Assembly (NCBI GenBank): GCA_004791255.1
Contig: SRUQ01000009.1
Span: forward strand, 186,001-250,000
Length of the DNA: 64,000 nt
Reading direction: 5' to 3'
Source: a bacterium M00.F.Ca.ET.205.01.1.1
GTDB taxonomy: Bacteria; Pseudomonadota; Alphaproteobacteria; Rhizobiales; Rhizobiaceae
A model generated the notes under the pieces. That model ran no database searches. It saw only the letters and a program-made list of their open reading frames with translations, and had not been told where the DNA came from. Position numbers and translations under genes: made by a program. Of the stretch, positions 1 through 7,926 are shown one piece after another (position 1 is the first letter of the stretch; each line of letters opens with the position of its first letter).

Positions 1-570
1 CTTGACGATCAGTCGGACGCGCAGGTCGTCGGAGATATCGAAATTGCCCTTGGCGGTAACCAGATCCTTACCGAGTTGGGGGCCGTAGTCGGCGGTGCGC
101 CTGATGCCGCCGGCAACGCTGATCGCTTTCAGCACGGTCAGATCGGGCACATAGGGAAACTGGCCAGGGTTCTGCACTTCACCTGAGATGTAGAACGGCC
201 GGAACTGCGCCATCTCGACCGAGGCTTCGGGCTTGTCCGACAGTGCGAGCTTATGCTGCAGCGCTTCGCCGATCGCCGCGGCGACTTCCGCCGTGGTCTT
301 GCCGGCGGCCGGCAGTTCGCCAACGAACGGCACTGACAGCGTTCCGGCCGGGCCGACCGTGTATTCGCCGTTGACCGCCGACCAGTCGCGGAACGTGCCT
401 TCGACGGTCTGCCATTCCGCGATGCGGACTGTGAGCTTGTCCTGCGAGCCGAGATGATATTCGTCGGCGGCAGCCAACCGGGGAAGGGCAAGCGACACGG
501 CAAGGCACGTGGTCACCAGCCATGAGCGCGAGCGGCCCGCAAGCGGGCCGCTGCCAAATGCTACAAACAT
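1..570 (-). CDS. exoF: ExoF-type outer-membrane polysaccharide export protein (3' end outside window)
   Basis: This is the N-terminal 190 residues of a Wza/ExoF-type periplasmic and outer-membrane polysaccharide export protein; the gene runs off the left edge. The ATG at 570 opens a frame with a signal-peptide-like segment (about residues 17-35, ending ALPRLAAADE). A polysaccharide-export domain follows (YHLGSQDKLTVRI, then GTLSVPFVGELPAAGKTT), and then the start of an SLBB-like domain (FYISGEVQNPGQFPYVPDL). It lies 79 bp downstream of exoY on the same strand, the exoY-exoF order known from the Sinorhizobium succinoglycan locus, which is why I chose exoF over a generic wza. The family forms the export channel with the ExoP co-polymerase, encoded here at 25164-27551. 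The identity as export protein is firm; the exoF orthology is inferred from order. Confidence 0.82.
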   Translation of the reverse strand, partial: MFVAFGSGPLAGRSRSWLVTTCLAVSLALPRLAAADEYHLGSQDKLTVRIAEWQTVEGTFRDWSAVNGEYTVGPAGTLSVPFVGELPAAGKTTAEVAAAIGEALQHKLALSDKPEASVEMAQFRPFYISGEVQNPGQFPYVPDLTVLKAISVAGGIRRTADYGPQLGKDLVTAKGNFDISDDLRVRLIVK

Positions 571-649
571 GTCTTTTCTCAACTGAACGTTCCGATCCGC
601 TTTTGCCCCATCGCCCGATGAGTTTGCCGCCGGATGCGTCGGCGGCCGG

Positions 650-1327
650 TCAATAGGAGCCGCGCGACATCCAGACCGCTGGAACGGTTTTGATGATAAT
701 GCGAACGTCGCCGAACAGCGACCAGTTCTCGACATAGTGGCGGTCGAACGCCACGCGGCTGTCATAGGAAACATCGTTGCGGCCGCTGACCTGCCACAGG
801 CCCGTCAGGCCGGGACGGGATTTCAGATAGTACACCGCGGCACTGCCGTAGATTTCCAGCTCGTCACGGACGACCGGGCGAGGCCCGACAAGGCTCATGT
901 CGCCCTGCAGGATATTGATGATCTGCGGCAGCTCGTCGAGGCTGAGCTTCCTCAGCACAGCACCGACGCGGGTGACGCGTGGATCGTTCTTGAGCTTGCG
1001 GGTCGCGATCCATTCCGCATTGGCGTCCGGATTCGTGGCGAGATAGGCGGCCAGCACCTTGTCGCCGTCAGGGACCATGGTGCGGAACTTGAGGCACGGG
1101 AAAATCCGCCCGCCGCGGCCGATCCGCCGATGGCCGTAGAAAATCGATCCGCCGTCGGAGAACTTGACGAGCAGCGCTATCATCATGAACAGCGGGCTGA
1201 GCGCGAGCAGACCAACCAGCGAACCGGCTATATCGAAACTGCGCTTGATAAGGCCGCCGATCGGAGGCGGAAAATCGGTGCCGGCTTGCAAAAAGTCCGC
1301 CGTGGCCGACTTGGCGACATCCCTCAT
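650..1327 (-). CDS. exoY: Undecaprenyl-phosphate sugar-1-phosphate transferase ExoY
   Basis: ExoY-type priming glycosyltransferase, 225 aa, a normal length for the short single-domain members. The family moves a sugar-1-phosphate (galactose in succinoglycan synthesis) from a UDP-sugar to undecaprenyl phosphate on the inner membrane, the first step of repeat-unit assembly. One hydrophobic stretch (about residues 33-56) precedes the cytoplasmic catalytic part with the family signatures KFRTM (80-84), SLDELPQ (129-135), GPRP (148-151) and PGLTGLWQVSGR (172-183). It is probably co-transcribed with exoF. The long AT-rich region upstream probably carries its promoter, as EPS priming enzymes are usually a control point. 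The sugar specificity cannot be read from the sequence. Confidence 0.9.
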   Translation of the reverse strand: MRDVAKSATADFLQAGTDFPPPIGGLIKRSFDIAGSLVGLLALSPLFMMIALLVKFSDGGSIFYGHRRIGRGGRIFPCLKFRTMVPDGDKVLAAYLATNPDANAEWIATRKLKNDPRVTRVGAVLRKLSLDELPQIINILQGDMSLVGPRPVVRDELEIYGSAAVYYLKSRPGLTGLWQVSGRNDVSYDSRVAFDRHYVENWSLFGDVRIIIKTVPAVWMSRGSY

Positions 1328-1925
1328 GCCAAAAACTCCATGCGTTGAACGAATGGTTTACCGCAAGATATCAAAAAAATGCTGCAGCGCAACACACAAT
1401 TTCCCATAGCTCTGAAATAGTCACGTCATGATTTGACTAAATAATAAGCTCGCTCTGCACAATTTTCGGCGCGTTTAGCACATTTATGACAATAAGTGGG
1501 CATCACTGGAAAAATATGGGCAATTTTGGGGCAATTCGTGGGCGCGTCGTTCTAAATGCTGCGGTATAGGTCGTTTTAGTGCTTTAGCTATGCGTGATAT
1601 TGCTGATTATTAATATAAAATACTACCTAATATTGCGAATTCTATTTCCGGGGCCCAAAGACAGCGATTCGGGCGAATGCGAGCGTGTGCATCGCAACAT
1701 GGCAGAGTCTATCGCCGGAACGCAATCAAAAAAAATCCGCGGTTGCCCTTGCCGCCTTTTGCTCGCCTTAATAGAATTGCAAATTATACCTGTCATAGTG
1801 GTGACAGGTTGAAAGGCCGGAAGCAACCGGTCGACAGTGGGCAACTTAACAAGCCCACATGACAAGGGACGGCGCTCGGGTGGGGCACAAAATATATACC
1901 CGGGCCGGTTTGTGGGCTGTTGGGT
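1328..1925. promoter_or_regulatory. Divergent exoY/exoX regulatory region
   Basis: About 600 bp, clearly richer in A and T than its surroundings, between the divergent exoY-exoF and exoX transcripts. I see no convincing gene in it. It holds TGGG-centred direct repeats at 1497, 1517, 1527 and 1539, two of them inside GGGCAATT (1518-1525 and 1529-1536, one helical turn apart). Further GTGGGC copies occur near 1836 and 1912. A 22 bp palindrome lies at 1788-1809. An inverted repeat AGCCCACA/TGTGGGCT (1852-1859 and 1911-1918) frames the stretch just before exoX. These are plausible protein-binding sites for EPS control, but no regulator can be assigned. Confidence 0.5.
1788..1809. promoter_or_regulatory. 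lux-box-like palindrome upstream of exoX
   Basis: A perfect 8 bp inverted repeat, ACCTGTCA and TGACAGGT, separated by 6 bp (TAGTGG). The outer ACCTGT...ACAGGT matches the ends of the classical lux box, but the spacing makes it 22 bp rather than the usual 18-20 bp. It may be an operator for a LuxR-type or another dimeric regulator of exoX. No luxR or luxI gene is in this window. Confidence 0.35.
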
Positions 1926-2201
1926 ATGTCGCTTCCAAAATTCATCATTGGGATGATTTTCGCTCTCGCGATCGTCGTTGTCTGGTCCTGGCTGGGCGGG
2001 GCATCCGTGGGCACGACGCTGCTGCGCGTCGTCATCTGCGCCGTCATCATCCAGGCGGGTTACTTCGCTGTTGTCTATGCCATGATTGCCAGAAGCGCGC
2101 CGACCGCCGCCGACAGGCTCCGCGACGCCGAAAGAAAGGCGAATTCTCCGGAGGTTGCCGAACGCGAAAAGCTGGGTAGCGCCAGGCGAAGCCTGCACTG
2201 A
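1926..2201 (+). CDS. exoX: ExoX/SyrA-like exopolysaccharide production repressor
   Basis: Small inner-membrane protein of 91 aa with two hydrophobic segments (about residues 3-25 and 28-52) and a short charged tail (ADRLRDAERKA). Size, topology and position next to exoY match the ExoX/Psi/SyrA family, which lowers succinoglycan-type EPS production, probably by acting on the ExoY level or activity at the membrane. I start at the ATG at 1926; an in-frame TTG at 1920 would add two residues. No strong ribosome site is seen for either, which would fit low expression. The repressor role is inferred from family and context; similarity in such a short hydrophobic protein is weak evidence alone. Confidence 0.62.
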   Translation: MSLPKFIIGMIFALAIVVVWSWLGGASVGTTLLRVVICAVIIQAGYFAVVYAMIARSAPTAADRLRDAERKANSPEVAEREKLGSARRSLH

Positions 2202-2232
2202 TAGGCACTCGACCCGCTATCGAGCGGAATTG

Positions 2233-4077
2233 TCAGGCCATCTCGGCCGGTTCCGCCTCGGCCTGTTCCCCCGAAAGCATCCTCGACAGCCGGCTCGATG
2301 GCTTCGCCTTCAGCCGCTGATACTGCCCGACCTCGACGATACGGCCGTTTTCCATCGCCACCACCCAGTCGGCGAAGGCGATCATCGACGGCCGGTGCGC
2401 GATGGTCAGGATCGTCATCGTGCCGCGCAACCCATCGATCGATTTGGCGATCAGCGACTGGTTCTGCCAGTCGAGCGCGCTGGTCGCCTCGTCGAGGATG
2501 AGTAGGGACGGCTTGCGCAGCAGCGCCCGCGCCAGCGCGATCCGCTGGCGCTCGCCGCCCGAGAGCCTGACCCCACGGTCGCCGACCACCGTTTCGAGCC
2601 GGTGGTCGAGCCGCTCGACGAACTCGCCAGCATGGGCGGAACGCAGCGCGGTCCACAAATCGTCGTCGCTGGCTTGCGGCGCGGCCAGGCGCAGGTTCGC
2701 CGCGATCGTGTCGTGCAGCAGGAACACGTCCTGCGGCACATAGGCGACCTGGCCGCGCCAGCGCCGGCGATTGGCGGCATCGATCTCGATGCCGTCGGCG
2801 AGGATCTTGCCGGCGGTCGGCTCAAGCAGGCCGAGCAGCATGTCGGCAACAGTGCTTTTGCCCGATCCCGAGGGGCCAATCAGGGCGGTGACCTTGCCGG
2901 CCGGAAGCCCGAAGGTGATGTCGCTGACGACGGGCCTTTCGGCGCCGTCTCCATAGGCGAACGAGACGGCGCGAACATTCAGGCCCGTATCGAGCGATAG
3001 TTTTGCCGAACTCTCGGCCTCGGCGTGGCCCGGTTCGCGCTCGGCATCGAAACGCGTCTGCAGGGCGCGCATCGCGGCATAGGCGGGCAGGTTGATCAGC
3101 ACCTGCTGGGCCTGCGTCTGCATGTCCATGAAGCGCGGTGCGATGCGCATGAAGACCAGAAGCAGCACGACGATCTCGGCCAGCGACAGGTGGAAGCCGA
3201 CCAGCGCCGCATAGATGAACAGGCTGAGGCCGATGACGCTCGCCACCTGGAACAGGGCGGTGCCGAGCGAGGAGTTGCCGACATAGTCGATGTTGTCGGC
3301 CTTCATTCTTTCGAGCGTCGCCTGCAGCTGCGCGAAATAGCTCGCTTCGACGTTGAGGCTCTTGGCCACCTTGATGCCGCCGAGGAACTCCGAGACCGTC
3401 CGGTACTGATCCTGGCGGTTGGCTGTCAGGATCCGGCCAAAGGCCGTGGCGCGTGACCGGAACGGCCTGAGCGCAACAAACATCAGGATGCCGATGACCA
3501 CCGCGAACAGCGTCATGACCGGCGAGATGAACATGGAAATCACGAGGTAGCCGGCGAGCAGCACCGCGATCTGCACCAGCATCAGCAGCGAAAAGGCCGC
3601 GCCCTGGACGCGGTCGATATCGCCGGTCAGCGCGTGGTCGAGGTCGGAGCCGCGCATGCGCGTGAAGACACCCCACCGCGCCTTGCCGATGCTCTCGAAC
3701 AGGTTCATGCGCAGGCGGTTGATGAAATCGAAGAGCAGCCCTGCCATGTAGACGGACTTGTAGCGATTGAAGGCCGCCTGCAGCACGACGAGCGCGACCA
3801 GCGCGCAAAGCACCGCGGCCAGCGGCATCGTGCCGCTGGGGGCCAGCCAGCGCACCAGTTCGTGGTCGGGCAGCCTGATCGCGTAGTTCTGGTCGGAACG
3901 GCCGACCAGTTGCAGCAGCGGCACCAAAAGCAGGATAGAGATGCCTTCGGTCAGGCTGCCAAGGATCAGGAACAGCAGCGCCGTCCAGGTCCGCCGCCCG
4001 CCGATCCGGGCGATGGTGGCGGCGAAACCGGCCACTTCGGCAAGCAGCGACAGACGAAGGATGGGCGGTTTAGACAT
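2233..4077 (-). CDS. Lasso-peptide exporter, ABC transporter with fused membrane and ATPase domains (D protein)
   Basis: Half-size ABC exporter, 614 aa. The N-terminal membrane domain (about residues 30-325) has several hydrophobic helices. The ATPase domain carries Walker A GPSGSGKST (401-409), signature LSGGERQ (505-511) and Walker B LLILDE (525-530). There is no N-terminal C39 peptidase domain, so it does not remove a leader itself, which agrees with the separate B1/B2 pair upstream. It overlaps the kinase gene by 8 bp and is the last gene of the run from 8079, so I assign it as the D protein exporting, and giving self-immunity to, the lasso peptide. Lipid or oligosaccharide export is an alternative because the MsbA-like fold is shared and EPS genes surround it, but the overlap supports the peptide role. 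Confidence 0.8.
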   Translation of the reverse strand: MSKPPILRLSLLAEVAGFAATIARIGGRRTWTALLFLILGSLTEGISILLLVPLLQLVGRSDQNYAIRLPDHELVRWLAPSGTMPLAAVLCALVALVVLQAAFNRYKSVYMAGLLFDFINRLRMNLFESIGKARWGVFTRMRGSDLDHALTGDIDRVQGAAFSLLMLVQIAVLLAGYLVISMFISPVMTLFAVVIGILMFVALRPFRSRATAFGRILTANRQDQYRTVSEFLGGIKVAKSLNVEASYFAQLQATLERMKADNIDYVGNSSLGTALFQVASVIGLSLFIYAALVGFHLSLAEIVVLLLVFMRIAPRFMDMQTQAQQVLINLPAYAAMRALQTRFDAEREPGHAEAESSAKLSLDTGLNVRAVSFAYGDGAERPVVSDITFGLPAGKVTALIGPSGSGKSTVADMLLGLLEPTAGKILADGIEIDAANRRRWRGQVAYVPQDVFLLHDTIAANLRLAAPQASDDDLWTALRSAHAGEFVERLDHRLETVVGDRGVRLSGGERQRIALARALLRKPSLLILDEATSALDWQNQSLIAKSIDGLRGTMTILTIAHRPSMIAFADWVVAMENGRIVEVGQYQRLKAKPSSRLSRMLSGEQAEAEPAEMA

Positions 4078-5059
4078 GTCTCAGCCTTGCCCCGTCGCCA
4101 AGGTCCTCGCGGACGCGATCCACCGCCTCGCCGATCCTGTCGAGGCCATCAGGCACTTCAAGCCGGCAAACGCCGATATGCTCGGCAAGCCGCGCGCATT
4201 GGCGAAGATGCAAGGCGGCGAAATCGCCGGTCAGCGCCGCGCGGCCGAAACGCGTCACGTAGGAGAATTTTATGATGGCCGGCAAAGCGGCGATGCGGGG
4301 CAAGGGCGCGATATCGGCCTTGCCGCCGCGCTCCAGCATGTAGATCCGGCCCGCCGGGACAGTGTCGCCGGAAAAGACGCCATGCAGGCGATGCAGCGCC
4401 TTGTCGATCGCCGCATGCACTTGCGGCCGCACCTCAGCGCGCTCAAGCGAAATCGCCGCCGCGGCATCCGCCGCCAGCTTGATCTGCGGAAAACCCGGAA
4501 CGATCAGCGGCGCGTCCGGATCGGTGAGATCGAGCGCCACGACATCGTCGGTCAGCAGTTCATGGCCGGCCCGGATCAGCGCGCTGGCCGTCGTCGATTT
4601 GCCGGCGCCCTTGTCGCCCATGAATATGGCGCCTTTGCCTGAAATCGCCACGGCGCTGGCGTGCAGCACCAGCAGTCCGCGCTGATGCAGTAACAGCGCC
4701 ATCACCGGTCCAAGCAGCGGGAAGGCGATCAGCGCGTCGTCGGTGCCGGGCGCCGGCTCGACATCGATGCGGCAGGCATCGCTGATCAGGAAGGCACCGA
4801 CGGCATGCCATGCCATATACTGCCGGTCCGGTGCAAAGCGGAAAACGGTCCCGGTTTCGGGCGATGGCTTCGGCATGTCGATCGTGCCGATGGCGATCAC
4901 GACATCCACCGCTGCCGGCTCCGCCGGCTCGAGCTCCGGGAGGATCACGTCGGACGCGATGGTCAGGCCATAGGCGCGGTAGAAGCGGCGCTCTCTGCGC
5001 GCCGCGGCTTGCGCATGATGGTGCCGGTCAAGGGCGAGCGGCGCGTTCAAAGGCATCAT
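4070..5059 (-). CDS. HPr-kinase-like tailoring kinase of the lasso-peptide cluster
   Basis: HprK-related P-loop kinase, 329 aa. Visible features are an N-terminal domain opening YRAYGLTIASDVILPEL, the HASAV segment (133-137), Walker A GDKGAGKST (148-156) and the acidic LLTDDVV motif (168-174). In paeninodin-type lasso clusters such kinases phosphorylate the C-terminal Ser of the precursor. The precursor at 7927-8079 ends in Ser, so the same reaction is likely here. I start at the ATG at 5059 (second ATG at 5056), which overlaps the cyclase stop and is preceded by GGGAG; a longer frame from 5095 would overlap the cyclase by 40 bp. A paralogue with the same layout is at 32352-33338. The kinase fold is clear; the substrate is inferred. 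Confidence 0.8.
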   Translation of the reverse strand: MMPLNAPLALDRHHHAQAAARRERRFYRAYGLTIASDVILPELEPAEPAAVDVVIAIGTIDMPKPSPETGTVFRFAPDRQYMAWHAVGAFLISDACRIDVEPAPGTDDALIAFPLLGPVMALLLHQRGLLVLHASAVAISGKGAIFMGDKGAGKSTTASALIRAGHELLTDDVVALDLTDPDAPLIVPGFPQIKLAADAAAAISLERAEVRPQVHAAIDKALHRLHGVFSGDTVPAGRIYMLERGGKADIAPLPRIAALPAIIKFSYVTRFGRAALTGDFAALHLRQCARLAEHIGVCRLEVPDGLDRIGEAVDRVREDLGDGARLRHV

Positions 5060-6978
5060 CCGGCGCTCCCGGCGCGTTGCACCTGCCGCAGCCACAGCGA
5101 CAGCGACGCCGAGCGCCAGACATACTGGACGTCGAGCGGCGCCGGTTGATCCGGGCGGCTGACAAGCCGCGCGTAAGCCGCCTTCACCGCCGGCAGGTTG
5201 ATATAGGGTGCAATGCGGCCGGCATCCGGGCCGAGAAGCTGATCCATGAGATCACCATGGTTGCGCAGCATGCCGTTGACGAGATTGGCGGTGAAATCGA
5301 TCTTGTCGCGCCGCCACTGCACCGCCCCCGGCAGCACGCCTTCCATGGCGCGACGCAGCACATAGCGGCCAAAGCCGTGGCTGAGTTTAGCCTCGCCCGG
5401 CAGCGCCAGGCAGAACTCGACCAGCGGCTTGTCCCAGAAGGGGTAGCGCGGCTCGACGCCGAAATTGGCCGCTGCCTTGTCGAGCACCTCGAAGGCATGC
5501 GGCACATAGCCGTTCGACAGGATCCAGCGATGGCTGAGCGCGTCGCTGGCCTGGACGCCGGGCGGCATATAGCCGGCGCGGCGAAACCGATCGACGAGCT
5601 CGGTGCGCCGGGCGAGGTCCGGATTGATCAGGTCGCGCCAGCTCCTGGCGTGCGCGACCTGCGCCGGCTTGCGTATCCTGTTCAGCACACGGTTCGCCAG
5701 ATGTTTCATCCTGGCGATGCGCCAGCCCGGCCCGTAGATGGTCAGGAACTGGAAGTACAGGCCAAGCGTGCTGTCGCCATAGGTGTCGGAGGCGCTGCGG
5801 ATCTCGCGCCAAAGGTCGATCCAGCGGCCGGAATTGGCCAGCTCATGCAGATGGCCATGGCCCTGCGAAACCACCTCGTCGCCGCCGTGGCCGTCGAGCA
5901 GCACCTTGACACCCTTGGCGCCCGCCGTCCGATAGATGCCGCGGGTCAATGTCAGGCCCGGCGCCAGGAACGTTCCTTCCTGCTCTTCCAGCACCTGGTC
6001 GAATTCGGCGAACGGCGCGTAGTTGCCGACCGGGATCAGCGTCCCGTCGACCTGCTGCTGTTCGAGCACCGCATCGATGAAGAAGCGCTCGTCCATCGGC
6101 GAGCCCTTCTCGAAGATCAGCGAAAAGGTCGGCAGCCTCGGTTTGCGCGCGGCGGCATTCTGCAAGCCGGCCACGCAGGCGATCGAGGAGGAATCGAGGC
6201 CGCCGCTCAGCATGGCGCCGACCGACTGACTGCCACGCATGCGGTTGCGCACCGATTGCGAGAACAGATGGGCGAATTCCTCCGCCGCATCCGAGCGCAG
6301 CGTCCGCTGCGACGGCTCGATCTGCCAATAGCGGCGCAGCGTCAGTTGCTGCGAGCTGACGGTCAGGCTGTGCCGGGCCGGCAGGCTGAAAACATCGCTG
6401 TAGGGGGTGGATTGCGGGTCGTCCGGAAGCCCGGCCAGGAAGCCTGAGATCTGCCGCTCGCTGAGCCGCGCGGCCACCCCGTCGACGCCAAGGATCGGCC
6501 CGATCTCGGAGGCAAAGACAAAATGCCGGTCGTCGGCATGATAGTAGAACGGCTTGACCCCGAAATGGTCGCGCGCGCAAAACAGCGATTGCCGCTCGCC
6601 ATCCCAGATGGCGAAGGCGAAATCGCCTTGCAGATGCACGGGGCAGGCCTCGCCCCAGCGCAAATAGGCCCGCATCAGCAAGGTCGCATCGGCGACCGCC
6701 GCGTCGCGGACGCCAAGCCGCGCCATGAGTTCGTCGCGGTTGTCCAGCCGGCAATCGGCGGTGATGGCGAGCTTGCCGCCGGCCATCGTCAGCGGACCTG
6801 GGCCGGCTTCGCCTGTCGTGTCGAGCCAGGCGTGGCCAAGGGCAATGCCGGCGTCCAGCCACCAGGAACTGCCGTCGGGGCCGCGATGGCGCATGCGCGC
6901 CAGCATCTGCTGGATGTCCGCCGCCGCGACCGCCGGTGCGAGCGTCTGTCGCGGCAGGATTCCGGCGACGCCGCTCAT
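5056..6978 (-). CDS. Lasso-peptide cyclase, asparagine-synthetase-like (C protein)
   Basis: Asparagine-synthetase B homologue of 640 aa, the lasso macrolactam synthetase. The family adenylates the side chain of the ring Asp/Glu and closes an amide with the amine of core residue 1. An N-terminal glutaminase-like domain (about 1-215; RGPDG at 32-36, LQGDFAFAIWD at 116-126) precedes the synthetase domain with PP-loop SGGLDS (258-263). Residue 2 is Ser (MSGVAG), not the catalytic Cys of true glutamine-dependent asparagine synthetases. Ammonia release from glutamine should therefore be lost, as expected of a cyclase that uses the peptide amine. It overlaps B2 by 4 bp (ATGA) and the kinase by 4 bp, so translational coupling is likely. 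Confidence 0.88.
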   Translation of the reverse strand: MSGVAGILPRQTLAPAVAAADIQQMLARMRHRGPDGSSWWLDAGIALGHAWLDTTGEAGPGPLTMAGGKLAITADCRLDNRDELMARLGVRDAAVADATLLMRAYLRWGEACPVHLQGDFAFAIWDGERQSLFCARDHFGVKPFYYHADDRHFVFASEIGPILGVDGVAARLSERQISGFLAGLPDDPQSTPYSDVFSLPARHSLTVSSQQLTLRRYWQIEPSQRTLRSDAAEEFAHLFSQSVRNRMRGSQSVGAMLSGGLDSSSIACVAGLQNAAARKPRLPTFSLIFEKGSPMDERFFIDAVLEQQQVDGTLIPVGNYAPFAEFDQVLEEQEGTFLAPGLTLTRGIYRTAGAKGVKVLLDGHGGDEVVSQGHGHLHELANSGRWIDLWREIRSASDTYGDSTLGLYFQFLTIYGPGWRIARMKHLANRVLNRIRKPAQVAHARSWRDLINPDLARRTELVDRFRRAGYMPPGVQASDALSHRWILSNGYVPHAFEVLDKAAANFGVEPRYPFWDKPLVEFCLALPGEAKLSHGFGRYVLRRAMEGVLPGAVQWRRDKIDFTANLVNGMLRNHGDLMDQLLGPDAGRIAPYINLPAVKAAYARLVSRPDQPAPLDVQYVWRSASLSLWLRQVQRAGSAG

Positions 6979-7493
6979 CGGTTGCCGTGGTCGACCAGAT
7001 GGGCGAAACCTTCGACCGATCCGCCAAGTACGATATGCTTGTCGCTGACCAGCCAGGCATGCGCTTTCAACTGCTGGCCGGTGCCGCGTTCGATGCCGAT
7101 GCGGATGTCAGATTGATTGCCCTGGCGGGCGAGGAGGTATTGGCCCGAGAGCGCCTGGGTCAGGCATGTGGCACGCGGCACGAAGCGTGCCGCCGCTGCT
7201 ACGCCCCAGGCGACGCGCCGCAATTCGCCCATGCTCGCGCACTGGCGTGCGTCGAGCCGCGTCACCAGGCTGCGGACACGGTTGTACGACAGGAACGTCA
7301 GCCCCAGCCGAACCGCGGCGACCGCCAGCAAGCAGTGGCCAAGGAAGACGATTTCCGAACCGCTGAGCGAGAACACCCGGGCCAGTCCGCGCCGGCCTGG
7401 CCGGCGCTTAGCTGGCCCGGAGGTTTTTTCCATCGCCGGTTTTTGCCGCAACGCCGTGTCCCTTTGCGGAACCTGTCTAGACAAGTACCTCAT
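6975..7493 (-). CDS. Lasso-peptide leader protease, transglutaminase-like (B2 protein)
   Basis: B2-type cysteine protease (transglutaminase fold), 172 aa from the ATG at 7493. It should cut the leader after the recognition Thr and free the Gly amine for cyclisation. The catalytic triad is visible: Cys110 (RATCLTQAL), His145 (AHAWL) and Asp151, followed by LGGS and FAHL segments usual in the family. The start overlaps the end of B1 by 17 bp and is preceded by GCGAGG at a suitable distance; a later Met (residue 21) is possible. The stop overlaps the cyclase start by 4 bp. The family assignment is strong from motif and operon. Confidence 0.85.
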   Translation of the reverse strand: MRYLSRQVPQRDTALRQKPAMEKTSGPAKRRPGRRGLARVFSLSGSEIVFLGHCLLAVAAVRLGLTFLSYNRVRSLVTRLDARQCASMGELRRVAWGVAAAARFVPRATCLTQALSGQYLLARQGNQSDIRIGIERGTGQQLKAHAWLVSDKHIVLGGSVEGFAHLVDHGNR

Positions 7494-7791
7494 GGTGCAG
7501 CCTCGCAAGCCCATTTTCGACCAGCCCCCTGAGCAAGGCGTCGACATCGGCCTCGCAGCGCTCGGGGTCGACATTGTAGCGCGCCAGCACGGCGCTGCGG
7601 ATATCGGCGATCGGCCGGGGTTCCTGGATCAGGTCCCAGATGAAGGCGCCGACGCCATTCAGGCTGTAATAGATGTTGGATTTGAGATTGAGCAGCGCCA
7701 GGCCGTTGCCGAACTCGCAGGCCACCGCATCCCCGGTCGCGCTCGCCAGATCGCCGTCGGCCAAATCCTGGCCGGAAGAATTACGGTCCAT
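7477..7791 (-). CDS. PqqD-like leader-peptide recognition protein (B1, RiPP recognition element)
   Basis: PqqD-family protein, 104 aa. B1 proteins are stand-alone RiPP recognition elements that bind the precursor leader and deliver it to B2 and the cyclase. The PqqD pattern is visible: a beta-rich N-terminal half (LALLNLKSNIYYSLNGVGAFIWDLI), then helices with the typical IADIRSAVLARYNVDPERCEADVDALLRGL ending in a helix-loop cap, shown here only as the shape of the family. The likely binding site for the precursor YxxPxL motif (YETPSL) is the beta sheet. Start ATG at 7791 with GAGG seven bases upstream. It follows the precursor after a 135 bp gap holding a terminator-like hairpin and overlaps B2. 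Confidence 0.83.
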   Translation of the reverse strand: MDRNSSGQDLADGDLASATGDAVACEFGNGLALLNLKSNIYYSLNGVGAFIWDLIQEPRPIADIRSAVLARYNVDPERCEADVDALLRGLVENGLARLHHEVLV

Positions 7792-7831
7792 CCCAAAACC
7801 TCGCTTACAAACGCTTCGACAGTTCCAGGCA

Positions 7832-7867
7832 ATAAAAAGGGGAGTCGGAGGTTTTTGCCCCCGACTC
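7832..7867 (-). terminator. Hairpin plus T-tract between lasso precursor and B1 (terminator or attenuator)
   Basis: Read on the minus strand, GAGTCGG and CCGACTC form a perfect 7 bp stem (7861-7867 with 7842-7848), extended inward by G-C pairs, then CCCTTTTTATT. This is an intrinsic-terminator shape 60 bp after the precursor stop and about 40 bp before the B1 start. Partial read-through would give much more precursor mRNA than enzyme mRNA, as described for other lasso clusters with a hairpin after the A gene. Confidence 0.68.
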
Positions 7868-7926
7868 TCTTATGTTTCTTGGATCCAGAGTCCCAACTTC
7901 GTCACTCCGGAAAACCTGCGATAGGC

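Noticed and set aside
4810..6447. Long open frame on the plus strand opposite the lasso cyclase
   Set aside because: High-GC coding sequence leaves long open antisense frames. Its protein is rich in Arg, Ala, His and Gln with no domain, while the minus strand holds a clear asparagine-synthetase-like enzyme.
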